A DNA stretch of 64,000 nucleotides, taken from positions 13,049,608 through 13,113,607 of the forward strand of contig OY755191.1 in assembly GCA_963576735.1 (NCBI GenBank). The letters are read 5' to 3'. The notes beneath the pieces were generated by a model, which saw only the letters and a program-made list of their open reading frames with translations, searched no databases and was not told the DNA's origin. This document shows positions 43,566 through 56,482 of this stretch, piece after piece. Source of the DNA: Bedellia somnulentella (taxonomy: Eukaryota > Arthropoda > Insecta > Lepidoptera > Bedelliidae). The position numbers and the translations under genes are program-made. The stretch's first letter is position 1. Every line of letters begins with the position of its first letter.

Positions 43566-46403
43566 TTTATTGTGATCAGTTATCACAAGTTTGAAATTAA
43601 CTATTCCTCTGCAGCTCCTAAAACTAAGAAATAAATAAAACGGGATGGGTTTTCAATCACATCACTCACCAGTCAATTAAAATGTCTCAATACAGTGACT
43701 TAAATCTCTTATGATGCTAAGAGCAACAAAGTACAGTTTAATACTGTGCCAATGCGAAATTACACAAAGAACAAAATATTTTTTCACAAACTTTAAAATA
43801 AAATGCACTTCCAAACACACTTTATCAATGTGCTCCAGCTGAAATAAATCCCCGGAAAGAGCACTAAAACTGTAAATTTTACAGCATTAACAGATCATTA
43901 ACTAACCCTTAACCGGTCATGACGTCACATATCTCAACTGCTAAGTCCTGTGAGCCCATTAAGCCTTCTGCAGCCGCGGCCGTTTGATTTAGTGATCTTC
44001 GATTATGTAGATTACCTGTGGGACCGTATGTCCGGAAATAATGCTGTTGCGGTCTGAATTACTTTCAATTGCGTTTTAGAGTTAATCGCAGTATCGGTTG
44101 CGTTGTGGACGAATGCGATTACGATTGTTACTGAATGTAATCCAGTGACAAGCGTTTGGGAATTATTAGACTTTGCGTTTGTTAGTCAATAAAGTTGAAT
44201 TCCATGAACGAATGCTTATAAGCTTTACGAAGTTTTACATACAAACACGAAAATGTTTACACTTTATAGCCCGAAAGGCGTAGTAGAGGTATTGTGAGTA
44301 ATACGTTGAATATCATTTCGGTGGACATTTGGTTTAGTGATAAAAGATGGCATATTATGGCCTTAAGTAAAATCTCAACTCAATTTTTAAGCCTTTAGAC
44401 TTGTTGAGTCTTTTAGTTCCCCACCCTTAGTGAGACTACAACGTATATATTATGTATTTATTAGACTAGTCTTATAGATCGGGTGTTTCAACTTGTTGTT
44501 GTTCAAAACGCTAAGCTGCGCTTAAGCAGCTTGAAGGATTTAAACACTTGTGAATCTTCGCCTCAGAAGTCAAATGTCGTAAAATTGAAAGCAGATATTT
44601 TTATTTATAAAACCGTTTAGGAATACAAAAAGTTAAAGAAAAATTGTTTATTTGGCACACAATAAGAAATACACAGTAAATTTACAACAATAAAAAAGAA
44701 TGCACCAAAATGGCACCAACTCAGTATGTGTATGAGAAAGTCAAACAACTTGGTTGATAAATTTCCCATACGCTGGTTTTCAGTTAGCGCCATAACTAAA
44801 ACTAATATTACAACTTAATATAAATAAGTTAAAGAAAATAATAATAATAAAACAACAAAAAGAAAAAAACTAACAAACATACACAAAGTTTTTTTTTATT
44901 ATTCTTTTATTACTGCTTTCTCTTAAGAAACTAAATATTTTGTGTTTATAAATATATCTAAATTAAATAAAAATAAAAAAATAAGTAAAAAGGAAAAATA
45001 TATATAATTTAAATACATATATAAATACACCTCCGACACATATATGTTTGATATATATTAATTGTATGGGTGTGTGTGAGATTTGTCAGGATCGACAGAA
45101 ATGGCGAACGATACTCTGCCTACATCAATGGGAACAACAGGCGTGAGTATACGTAAGTATGGATAGAAACCATTAGGTTGACATCATTTAGCTCTTATTT
45201 ATAAGCAGTGTAGTGTCAGCTTAGAGTAATGATATAAACAATTCTTCCCACGGGTTTTGAGGCCTTTTAAGTGTTTTTTTTGTGTGGTGTGGCTATAGTC
45301 CTATCACCAATTTTCTTTATTTGACAATCTTTGTAACATTCATCTTCCAAACGTGGCTTTAGAATTTCTGTTTCTGAAGTTTTGGCTACCCCTTTTGGGA
45401 TTTATTGTCGTGAAAATATACATGGAAGATAGTATTCCTGAGATAGTATGAAGTGAAGACACTACACAGTGAAAAATCAAAGAAGATATTTAGAGTCGGT
45501 TAAATGAATACAGTTATTAGGAATTAGCAACTAAACACTTATGTAGCTGCATTTATTTAAGAACATTGCATTTAATAATCCTGTTAATAGTTTAATCTAC
45601 ATTTTCATAGCTGCGATGTGGTTGAATGTCTAAACTTTTTTAATTTTAATCAAATAATAAACAGTGGACCTTGTAGAACCAATTTTCTAACGCAGTTATG
45701 CAATTGTGTAGTTTTACTATTTTCATTTACTGTTACCAGTATCCCGAAATTAATTAATTTATTGGAAAACAGATTTTCTGATGTTGTGGTACGTAATAAA
45801 ATAGGTTATTTGGTTAGTTTGCATTACTTACAAATTTTAACGTTTGTAAATTGTCTATAAAAATAGTTAATTTAAATACATAGTCATTCATCAGGTCGGT
45901 ATTGGGTCTCCAGTCACATCTTGCAACCATATTTCGCCTCATACGGAAGCCGTGAGGAGTAATAGGTTAGTGCTATTGTAAGCCGACACTTTATAACATC
46001 AATAATTTGATTCATTTCTTTGAAGTATTAAATATACAAAAGTTTTAATAATCTCTTCAATGTTAAATAATTTATTCTTCAGTCATCTACCAGCGCTCAG
46101 TCACTATTGATAAAATTACAAGCTCCCGACGTACATCAACGCCATTTTGCAGCAAAATTAACGAACGGTTTCTACTTTTAATGAGTTAAACTATCGGTTA
46201 GTTCTATCACTAATTATTCCCTTTAACTGGTTTTAACTGGATTTGTTCAACTTTCCTGAAGGCCATTTAAACCATCAATGTTGTTGTACTTTCCAATAAA
46301 TTGGAAAGTTTTGCAGTTGTTTTAGATGTACGAGTATGTTTTATTTCGTTATTGAAGTAAAAGAGTGACTACTGAACCTCAATTTACGCCATATACACTC
46401 TAA

Positions 46404-47066
46404 GGGCCCCCTCGCACTAGGCAGCCTGGCTGCGCAGCCAGGCTGCGGCAGCCAGAATATTTGCGCAGCCAGTTATAACAGCCAATCCGTTGATTACTAT
46501 TACTAGTCTAGATCCTTCCGTCGAGCAATATGGACGTGGAAGAACTTATAATTATTGCTTACCTATCTCGTGAAAAACGCAAAGTAAAGAAAAGATACTG
46601 GATTCATCCTCTTTTTCTAGAAAGACACTCAAAAGGCTTATTCCAAATCTATTTCAAAGATATTCGCGCATTCCTAGGCCAGTTTTTTAATTACACGAGG
46701 ATGTCAGTGCAATCGTTTGATAACCTTTTGGAAAAAATACGAAATTCAATCAATGGCATTGATACTCCTATGCGAGCTTTCAATTTCCCGAATAAATTTC
46801 TCTGTATCGAAAGTCATCTTATCAAAGTTCGGAACGCAAAATACGTCTGGCTGCTACAACTAGTGCGCGGAGACTGACCGCAGCCACATACATTCGCCTA
46901 TACATACACGTTCTGGCTGCGCGCAGCCAGCTGGCTGCCGTGCATATAGGCGCGTTTCATTGGCTGCCGCAGCCGAGATTTCGTGGCTGCCTAGTGCGTG
47001 GGCTCCCATACAACGTCATATGTTTGACTGGCTGCCGCAGCCAGGCTGCCTAGTGCGCGGGGGCCC
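46404..47066. mobile_element. PIF/Harbinger element, internally deleted
   Basis: The 663-bp element has inverted terminal repeats of about 35-40 bp (GGGCCCCC(T/G)CGCACTAGG and on, with CTGGCTGCGGCAGCCAG repeats inside). TAA at 46401-46403 and 47067-47069 is the 3-bp target duplication. Units 1, 2 and 4 show the empty site CACTCTAAGGGGTGGC. Both the TAA duplication and the encoded protein fit PIF/Harbinger. Confidence 0.9.
46530..46877 (+). pseudogene. Harbinger transposase N-terminus (HARBI1-like)
   Basis: The ATG frame of 115 codons includes REKRKVKKRYWIHPLFLERH, FQIYFKDIRAFLGQFFNYTR, MSVQSFDNLLEKIRNSI and then runs into unrelated residues before the stop at 46877. The R-x-W-x-HP-L...R...G...L/YF...R......FF...RM....F..LL..I pattern is the N-terminal region of HARBI1/PIF transposases. 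The whole DDE catalytic domain is missing, so the product cannot catalyse transposition. Confidence 0.7.
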
Positions 47067-48111
47067 TAAGGGGTGGCAGAGATACTATTACTTCTGAATT
47101 GACAGTAGTGATTACTGTACCAACGTTTTGGTTTTGATTGGATAATAGGCTCAAGTAAAAAAGGGCAGGTTTTTGCAATTTTGTACAAATACGCAAAAAA
47201 AGGCAGGTGTCAGAAGTATGAAGAATAAAAGAGCATGTATGGAAAGATTGATGGATGTAATCGAAGCTGGAGAGATTTGCCAGAATTGTTTCTGTAGCTA
47301 CCCCATGGAAACCATTGGCGTGAGTATATGTATGGATATACACAAACTCATGCCTAAGTAAAACCCAGCCATGAGGGTTGTCTCACGATGTTTTATAATA
47401 AGCACACATATGTCTTAACAAAAGACACGTTGGTGTGGCCAGACTTAGCATTTGAACTTATGTCTTCTACATGAGTGCCCCACTGACCTATCAAGATTGA
47501 TTCTTACTAACTTACTTATACTCACGCCCATTATTCACGTTAGTTTGGGCAGAGACTATCCATCTCCACTTAGCACAATCTTGAAGAATCTCTCTTGCGT
47601 CCCTTAAGTTCATTATTTTTCTAATACAAAGCTCTTTTATTCTTCTTACTTGGACTCCGCCTTTATTAAAACGTTTTCTATGTGGTCTGAAAAAGTTTTA
47701 CGCAGCGATCCTGTACTGACAAGATTGATTCATATTATAATCACAAAACCAGCTGGTAGAGCTACAAATACTTTACTGCAACAGAAATATTAACTTACAA
47801 ATACCAATTTTAAAATACTCAGCTTTCAAATTTATGAGCTGGAAATTTACGAGTGCAGCCTGATTTGCTATTTTGGTGCTAAATTTAATTATATCTTCCA
47901 GCCAGTGAGCACAAAATTTAAATCGTTTGGTTATGAAACAGAAATGATGATTAACAGGAAAGTTTTATGAAAAATTCTAGTGCCTAATGTTTAAACAACT
48001 ATTATGACATTTATTAAACAACCTTATTAGCCTGGGGAAAAAATTGATAAGTATAAGATTTTACATCACCTGATTATTCAAAAGCTATATTGATCTTTAC
48101 TTCTTTACTTT

Positions 48112-48498
48112 AATCTATCTTGTTCCATCCTGCCACCCCCTTCTATCTAAAAGAACGTTTTCAATTCCTCTCTTCTTCCCATAACCTTAATTTACGTTCA
48201 GACCATAATCTCCAATTATCTATTCCCTCTCATACAACCAATTTCTGTGGCTCTTCTTTTTCTGTACACGCTGTGCAATTGTGGAACGCACTTCCTGTGG
48301 AGGTGCGATTGGCTAAATCACTAAATGTGTTCAGAGATCTGGTGAAACAACACTATCTCACTGAAGCGCTGTAATACTGTTGCTTTTTAAACTATATATT
48401 TTTATTATATTTCTAAAACGTATATGTGTATTTTATTTAGGTATTTGTATTGCTTGTATATATAATAGTATGTAGTTATTTATGTATGTGTTCATATC
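48112..48498 (+). pseudogene. LINE C-terminus, left piece (split by a DNA transposon)
   Basis: The frame LFHPATPFYLKERF, then NFCGSSFSVHAVQLWNALPV and KSLNVFRDLVKQHYLTEAL stops at 48374; this is the C-terminal end of a jockey/CR1-type polyprotein. The 3' UTR starts and is cut at about 48498 by the transposon below, resuming at 52312. Target duplication ATCTTT(T)ACT is seen near 48089-48099 and 52599-52609; unit 2 has the empty site at about 41595. Confidence 0.7.
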
Positions 48499-48792
48499 CG
48501 CACCTTTAGAATTGAAGTGACTCAATTAAAAATTTTAAGAAAATGACTTTTTTACATCGAACGACTTATAAACATGTATTCTATCCGCTTATTAAAAATA
48601 AACAGACTCTTTTAGTCCAGAAAAGGACAAAAGTACTATTTCCGTCTCTTTCAAATCACGCGCCTACCGCGCCTCCCTCGGTATTGAAGGACCCCATTCA
48701 GTGTTGCGTGGACAGTGCTAAACGTTTGGTGCCGCGCGGTCATTCCGTAAGCGACGTAAACTGTAATTCGCCGTTTTAATACTAAACGCAAG

Positions 48793-49071
48793 GTAAGCTA
48801 TTTGTTCGATATTTACTTTTGTAATGACGCTTTTTTGGTTTTGGGCGTTTTAATACTGAATGATAATGATATTGTGGTGTCGTATTAGTAATGCCGTCAT
48901 TTTATTACTTAATACAGCTTAAATGAGCGAACCTTATTTTATATTATGGCTTTACTTTACTAACCGATTTTGTGGCTATGGAGACGTATGCGTAAATATG
49001 TTTATTCTTTACTGAATGCTGTGTGTCTACTTGAGCTTTATTGAAATTGAGTGTTTTTATTTTTATTTCAG
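48793..49071 (+). other. Probable 5' intron of the transposon gene
   Basis: GCAAG/GTAAGC donor at 48793 and TTTTTATTTCAG/AT acceptor at 49071 with a T-rich tract before it, ending 19 bp before the first ATG. Upstream 48640-48790 is GC-richer (non-coding exon or promoter). Confidence 0.5.
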
Positions 49072-49090
49072 ATAAAGTTTGAGATTAATA

Positions 49091-51367
49091 ATGAAAAGAA
49101 GAGCAGATCACATTTTAGAACTATTAACCCAGAATGAGAATAAAATGCAAGAACAATGTGAAGAGATACGAACAGCAAGTCCTGAAAGTTATGTTCAAAA
49201 TGAATCTGAGAAGTATGATAAGGAAAACTATCAAAAACAACTCTTAGATAAAGCGATGGATGGAAGTCTGGTACGAATCCTTTAATTTTAGTGCAACCGG
49301 CATCTGAACAACGAATTTTAATGGATGTGAACCATACGTCGGAAATCAGTGGTGAGTACTACGTTGATTCAATTATTGAAGAACAATCATCACAAAAAAT
49401 ACGAGATCGGTCCAGTAGTACATCATGATCCAGTTCTTCAGCGTCATCATCATCCAGTTCCAGTACATCGTCGTTGTCATCAAAGTCTTCTTCAACAAAA
49501 AAACAAGATGGAGACGAAATGAACATAAACAGCTCACCTTCAATCATACCAGGTACTCCAACAGACTGCACGAATATAGTTTGGGCCGAGCCTTCAACTA
49601 GTAAAAGACGTTATTAAAGGAAAGAAAAATTTCGACACAAATTTTGTGAAAAAAAAAAAAATTTTTCTTTCCTTTAATAACATCTTTTATTTATGAGTAA
49701 TAATCCCCACATGAGGAATTCATGTCAAAAAACATTAAATTAGTAAAAGACGTTTAGATAGAAAGATAAACTACTGTCAATCACCTGTGCATTCTGAGGA
49801 ATCAGATGCTGATTTGAGTGATGCTGATCCGACTTATAACGTTTAATCGTTACGACGCTCAGTAAGTTCATCAACCACAACGTCCGACATTGAAAATATT
49901 GTTAACAATGCAATTATTTCATCTGAATCACATCCACAGAATAAAAAATCTAGGAAGCGTCTCCGCAATCCATCTCAATGGAAACAAAATGTCGTTAAAT
50001 CGCTTCGGAATAGCGGAAAGGCCTACCAATCACTTTCAAAATCTAATAAAGAGGTACCTACAAAAATAGTTAGAGATAGTTGTGTTTGTAGACTTCGTTG
50101 TTCTGATAATATAACCCCTGAGAAGAGATTTGAAATATTCGATTGTTATTGGCAGCTAAGTAATTTGGACTTGAAGAGATCTTTTACCAAGGCATGCATG
50201 ATGAAGATGAAACCCAAATATAAGTACACAAATGCTGCCAATCCTCGTAAACCTAACACAGCTTTTTATTTTACTGTTGATAACCAAAGAATTCGCGTAT
50301 GTAAAACGTTTTTTATTAATACACTAGATATAACAGAGAGACAAATAAGAAGTGTGAAATTGAAAACAAATTCCAATGGCTTTGTAGAAGAAGATCTTAG
50401 AGGGCGTTCTAGAAACCGAGCACCGATTGACGCATGTCTTGTACAAGATATTAAAGACCATATTAATAGTATACCACGCATAGGGTCCCATTATCTAAGA
50501 TCTTCTACTACAAGAGAATATATTGATGGCAGCAACAGTATAAAAGAGCTATGTAGGAACTTTAATTCTAATCAAACCAAAGAAAATAAAACCTCACGCT
50601 CCATACTGGGTTTTTTATTTAGTATTTACAACTGAATTTAATATAAGCTTTTTTAAGCCCAAAAAAGATCTATGTGACCAATGTACAAGATATCAGTTAG
50701 CTTCAACAGATGAAAAGTTAGGTATTCAATAAAAGTATGAGGAGCATATTAAAGAAAAAACTCTGTGTAGAGAAGAGAAGAAAAGCGATCGCTGTAACAT
50801 TGACGAAAGTAATATTTGTGCTGTTTACGATCTAGAACCTGCAATGATCAAGGGACACACCCAATGAGGGGGACAATGCACACAGTTTCATAAAAAAAGA
50901 AGTAAAGAGAAACCTAAGATCTGGTCCTATTTACATACCTCAACAATATGTGCCTATAATTAGAGGTGCTAGAAAAACGGGAACCCCATTTAGAGTAAAA
51001 GAGTTAGATTATATTTTTTTTTTAGATTTAAAAGTGTTACAGAACGAATGGGGATATAACTTTAATAAGGATATTGATAAGAATGCAGTGGGTTGGAGGG
51101 ACTCAGATAGCGAGATAAGTGTTAAAATTTGTTAAGGACGAGTTATTTGTATTTTATTATAAAAATACATACGCCGAAAAAGATTTAAAAAAAGTAAATA
51201 TGCACAATAAAAGAAATAAAATGAAAGGAGCGTGTGAAATAACATTATCAAAGGCTTATAGTAACAAAATAGAGCTAGCGGAAAATAAAAAGAAAGATTT
51301 GAGTTATCTTTTAAGAACTAAAGCAATCCCTAGTACATACGCCTGGTTTTATGACTCAATTTTGTAA
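49091..51367 (+). pseudogene. Transposase-like gene, internally deleted and broken
   Basis: Starts MKRRADHILELLTQNENKMQ. A Ser-rich linker follows after a frameshift near 49285 (one TGA inside). After the palindromic insertion at 49613-49740 come DRKINYCQSPVHSEESDADL and KKSRKRLRNPSQWKQNVVKS, then LRNSGKAYQSLSKSN, a Cys-containing VCRLRCSD stretch, NQRIRVCKTFFINTLDI and IPRIGSHYLRSSTTREYIDG, CDQCTRYQLAS and VYDLEPAM. This layout is familiar from a large, mostly unnamed insect transposase-like family. After 50868 the text jumps to the C-terminal end (DNAHSFI... RGARKTGTPFRVKELDYIFF), so most of the presumed catalytic core is deleted. Not functional. Confidence 0.6.
49613..49740. mobile_element. 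Palindromic tRNA-related retroposon, copy 3 (short)
   Basis: 128 bp flanked by TAGTAAAAGACGTT at 49599-49612 and 49741-49754 (14 bp). The left arm is only AATTAAAGGAAAG-like to CGACAC; the right arm continues AATAACATCTTTTATTTATG to AACATTAAAT. The tRNA-like centre is replaced by an A-rich loop. It splits the transposase reading frame, and the frame joins cleanly across the duplication. Confidence 0.85.
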
Positions 51368-52311
51368 TTAATTACTACTTAATCATCTATTTTGATCTCA
51401 TTTAAGTGTTGAAGCAGATTATGTTATCTTCTACTGTTTTAATTTCACAAAGGTGTTTCTTATTTTGTTGATTCTTTCTAAGTTTTAATTTTTATAAACG
51501 TATAAGACTTAGTTATTTAAAAAATACCAAATAACTATTGGTTTGTTATTGTTTTTCTACTCATCTGATAAGAATTTTTTTTTTAGTAAATAATACCCAA
51601 CTGAGTAAATTCTATATGTGAGCTGACTGATCTACGTAGGTACTAAACATGTTGTAAGATTTAAGGATTAAGGCATTTTTTTCAAGTCTGATTGTTAATT
51701 TTTGAATAAGTATTAGTAGGACCAAAACAAGTAGGTATTATTTATTTTTTATGTGAGATGATAATGTGATGTTGTAGCAGTTAGTATCAGTACCTACCTA
51801 AGCGTTGTGATTAGTGTTTAAGATGATTATTTTGTGAGACAAAGTTTCAAAATATACAATTATGAAACACACTCTGTTTTTCACTTTCCTATAATTTAGC
51901 AAGTCCTCAATAACTAAACTAGCATATTCCAAAATTAGTCACCTTGCAAAACTTTAGCAACAGAAATAAGTGCCTCTTTTTTAAATAGTCACATTTTATG
52001 TATGTATTTTTAACTAAAAAATAGACAGAAAATCAACTAAGTCAATAATATTAAATTGTTTTCGGAAATTAAATGACACTTTTTTTTATTATGAAATAAT
52101 AAAGGTTCTTATTAGTTATACTTACAGGATTTATATCCAATCATTAATACAATGCCTACCCTACGGGAAAAAACAAAAATTGTAACATGAAACGCTAAGG
52201 CTTGGAGTATTATGATAGGAAAACTAAAAATGGTCAATTCTTCAATTACATTTTTGGCGTTTACCAAAAAACAAAAATTTTGGATTAAGCCACTTCAATT
52301 CTAAAGGTGCG

Positions 52312-52605
52312 ATTCGTTACATATCTATATTATTTTGTAATATGTAATATTTATATTGTTATTTAAATTAAATAAATTAGTTTTAAGTAAGCTTAATATC
52401 CTATTATGTTTTTTTTTGGCCTTGTTTGGTGCATGTACCCAAATAATTAATTTATCTATCTCACCTTCCAAAGGTTGTCTGGAAGAGATCGCTTTAAGCG
52501 ATAAGACCGCCAATTGTACCTCACTGTAAACTGTTTGATCATATTATTACTTTTGTAAATTTGTGTTTGATGTGCAATAAAGTGTTATTCTATTCTATTC
52601 TATCT
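52312..52605 (+). mobile_element. LINE 3' UTR, right piece
   Basis: Continues the LINE from 48498: GGTTGTCTGGAAGAGATCGC, GATAAGACCGCCAATTGTAC, GTGCAATAAAGTG and (TTCTA)n at 52580-52600. Confidence 0.75.
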
Positions 52606-55600
52606 TTTACTCCGGACGACAGGCTGTTAGTCGTAAATCTACCAAATGGAACTTGGCCAGCATGATAGAGTATGGCTAAATCATCCTATACAGGGTAAGC
52701 TTGAGCCCCTTGGATAGGATTTATATGGATTGTGAGGAAACCATGGAAATTTAGGTAATGTAGAAGAAAACACATCACAAAACTATTAGCTTTTATGTGA
52801 CCCTCTATTTAAAAACATGAGACATTGTTTATATTGAAACTTTGGCTACCCTTTTTGGGACCCAGCCTATAATAAGATGGTAAAAAAGGTAGTGTTAAAT
52901 TATCTTTTGCGATCAAAGACATTTATTGACTGGTAACATTAACTCACCAAATTTTATCTAAGATAACTAATTTTTTTGCAATCTAAAAACGGGGAAAACG
53001 AATGCCTGCCTGTGATTTTATCTTTATATGTTCGAAAAAAATGGCAAAGATCTCATAGACGCAGAAGGTCAAAATACGTTTTCCTTAAATTACTTCGATA
53101 TATAAATATACATAAAAATAGCATTAACCCTTTTACGTTTAGAATTATCTACGGACCTGTAGGTTTTAATCGTCAAAGTTGCCTAAATGGCGGAATAACA
53201 AAAACAGAGCCACCTTTGAAAGTTGATTCAAAGAAATACGCGGTATATTATGAAGTGATAGTTTTACCCTAAGCCTTAAAACTCCTATCTTGAAATAATT
53301 ATGGCTATTGAAACAGCAGAAAATTATGTAAAGTATTGGTTGTGAATTTGATTCATGTATGGAGGAATGGAGATCTCTCTCACCTTTGGGGACCACTCTG
53401 TTTTTTTTTACCTTATTGTAATAAGTCACGCATATATATTACATAAATAAAATTATTTTATTAAATTTTGTAACTACGCAGCGAATGGTATAATAACAAA
53501 CCCTATCTAAATTTTATTTTTTTACATTTACCGAATGGTTTCGAAATAGTTTTTCCATAGACAGATTAGATATTCTGAATTTGGAATCCTGTTTTTTGCG
53601 TTCAAAACCGATAATATTAATTTTAATTAGTTTTTTACTTCAGTTTAATGTGGGTTTATTTTAACTTATACCATTTCTTTCCTGCTGCTAAACAAGGTGA
53701 CAACGGCTAAGGTACATATTTTGCCTCTTGAACTCCAATCTATATAAAGTGCTTGCTTATCTTTTTGTCTAATATATCCGGGAGTACATGAAGAAGATAT
53801 TATAACACTTCTATAACTTTATATTCTTGACTCAAGGTAAAAGTCGTATAACCTCGACCGGCGCGTCAACCTACATATGTTTCAAGAGATAAGGTGTCTG
53901 AAACGACCCGTGAAGGCTGTTAGTCATGACCAGTGACCCTTAGCTTTGTTAAGGACTATACAGCTTTTGTTTACACGAAGCACTAAGGGTCTGTGCGTGT
54001 ATTAAAGTGGCTATATATTTTACATGGTTAAAGGGTTTTTTGAGATGGGATTTTGGAGGATAAGGTTTGGGGAGGATTTTATTGAAATTGTTTAGGGTAA
54101 ATAAAAAGTTAATTGACATTTTGTTAAATACATTATCATTGCATTTCTTCATGACCAAGTTGGTTTAAATTGTATCGGGTTTTTTTGGTGATCAGTTATC
54201 ACAAGTTTGAAATTAACTATTCCTCTGCCGCTCCTAAAACGAAGAAATAAATAAAACGGGATAGGTTTTCAATCACATCACTCACCAGTCAATTAAAATG
54301 TCTCAATACAGTGATTAGTTCTCTTATGATGCTCAGAGCAATAAAGAACAGTTTAATACTGTGCCAATGCGATATTACACAAAGAACAAAATATTTTTGC
54401 ACAAACTTTAAAATAAAATGCACTTCCAAACACTACTTTATCGATGTGCTCCAGCTGCAAATAAATCCCCGGAAAGAGCACTAAAACTGTAAATTTTACT
54501 GCATTAACAGATCATTAACTAACCCTTAACCGGTCATGACGTCACATATCTCAACTGCTAAGTCCTGTGAGCCCATTAAGCCTTCTGCAGCCGCAGCCGT
54601 TTGATTTAGTGATCTTCGATTATGTAGATTACCTGTGGGACCGTATGTCCGGAAATAATGCTGTTGCGGTCTGAATTACGTTCAATTGCGTTTTAGGGTT
54701 AATCGCAGTATCGGTTGCGTTGTGGACGAATGTGATTACGATTGGTACTGAATGTAATCCAGTGACAAGCGTTTGGGAATTATTAGACTTTGCGTTTGTT
54801 AGTCAATAAAGTTTAATTCCATGAACGAATGCTATTAAGCTTAACGAAGTTTTACATACAAACACGACAATGTTCACACCTTATAGCCCCAAAGGCGTAG
54901 CAGAGGTACTGTGAGTAATACTTTGAATATCATATCGGTGGAGATTTGGTTTTGTGATGAAAGTTTGCATTATGGCCTTAAGTAAAATCTCAACTCAATT
55001 TTTAAGCCTTTAGACTTGTTGAGTCTTTTAGTTCCCAACCCTTTGTGAGACTACAATGTATATATTATATATTTATTAGACTAGTCTTACAGATCGGGTG
55101 TTTCAACTTGTTGTTGTTCAAAACGCTAAGCTGCGCTTAAGCAGCTTGAAGGATTTAAACACTTGTGAATCTTCGCCTCCGAAGTCAAATGTCGTAAAAT
55201 TGAAAGCAGATATTTTTATTTATAAAACCGTTTAGGAATACAAAAAGTTAAAGAAAAATTGTTTATTTGGCACACAATAAGAAATACACAGTAAATTTAC
55301 AACAATAAAAAAGAATGCACCAAAATGGCACCAACTCAGCATGTGTATGAGAAAGTCAAACAACTTGGTTGATAAATTTCCCATACGCTGGTTTTCAGTT
55401 AGCGCCATAACTAAAACTAATATTACAACTTAATATAAGTAAGTTAAAGAAAATAATAATAATAAAACAACAAAAAGAAAAAAACTAACAAACATACACA
55501 AGGTTTTTTTTTTATTATTCTTTTATTACTGCTTTCTCTTAAGAAACTAAATATTTTGTGTTTATAAATATATCTAAATTAAATAAAAATAAAAAATAAG

Positions 55601-56482
55601 TAAAAAGGAAAAATATATATAATTTAAATACATATATAAATACACCTCCGACACATATATGTTTGATATATATTAATTGTATGGGTGTGTGTGAGATTTG
55701 TCAGGATCGACAGAAATGGCGAACGATACTCTGCCTACATCAATGGGAACAACAGGCGTGAGTATACGTAAGTATGGATAGAAACCTAATTGAAATCATT
55801 TAGCTCTTATTTATAAATAATATAGTGTCAGCTTAGAATAATGATGTACCCAATTCTCCCCGCGGGCTTAAAGGCCTTTTAAGTGTTTTTTTTGGGTGGT
55901 GTGGCTATAGTCCAATCACCAATTTTCTTTATTTGACAATCTTTGTAACATTCATCTTCCAAATGTGGCTACAAAATTTATATTTCTGAAAACTTGGCTA
56001 CCCTTTTTGGGATTTATAGTCGTGAAAGTATATGCGGAAGATATTATTCCTGAGATTAAGACAAAACTCAGTGGAAAATGATAGAAAATACTTTAAGTCG
56101 GGTAAATGAATATAGTTATTAGGACTTAGAAACTAAAACACAATAAATAACTGCATTCATTTAAGAACGTTGCATTTAATAATCCTGTTAATAGTTTAAT
56201 CTACATTTTCTTAGCTGCGATGTGGTTGAATGTCTAAACTTTATAATTTTAATCAAATAATAAACAGTGGACTTTGTAGAACCAATTTTCTAACGCAGTT
56301 ATGCAATTGTGTAGTTTTACTATTTTCATTTACTGTTACCAGTATCCTGAAATTTATTAATTTATTGGAAAACAGATTTTCTGATGTAGTGTTACGTAAT
56401 AAGTTTTATGGTAAGTTTTCATGACTTAACAATTTTTTACGCTTGTAAATTGTCTATATATAAAAATAGTTAATTTAAATAC

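Larger units (their letters stand above)
38996..45077 (+). repeat. Large tandem unit 2
   Basis: 6082 bp. Without its private SINE-A (43197-43565 plus a 41-bp duplication) and the SINE-B at about 39787-40037 it is about 5.4 kb, which I take as the core unit size. It has the segment missing in unit 1 (40880-41590, including a minus-strand RTE piece near 41000-41200 and TACGCAGCGATCTTGTACTG). No LINE insertion at 41597. Confidence 0.85.
48499..52311 (+). mobile_element. 3.8-kb DNA transposon with inverted repeats, family not named
   Basis: CGCACCTTTAGAATTGAAGT at 48499-48518 is exactly inverted at about 52291-52310, and the similarity extends on to CTCAATTAAAAATTT. CATATC lies just left (48493-48498) and near the right end (52320-52325), a possible 6-bp duplication if eight bases were gained or lost. 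It encodes the pseudogene at 49091-51367 and sits inside a LINE 3' UTR. The inner sequence from 51368 to 52290 is AT-rich and non-coding. Confidence 0.7.
45078..55692 (+). repeat. Large tandem unit 3
   Basis: 10.6 kb. Subtracting the Harbinger element (663 bp) and the LINE plus DNA transposon (about 4.5 kb) leaves about 5.4 kb, equal to core unit 2. Its right part (52.6-55.7 kb) is nearly identical to that of unit 1 (35.9-39.0 kb), while its left part shares the empty SINE-B site and the GAAATTAATTAATTTATTGG wording with unit 1. Confidence 0.85.

Noticed and set aside
49359..49571. Acidic minus-strand frame (Asp-rich)
   Set aside because: Antisense of the Ser-rich linker of the transposase-like gene.
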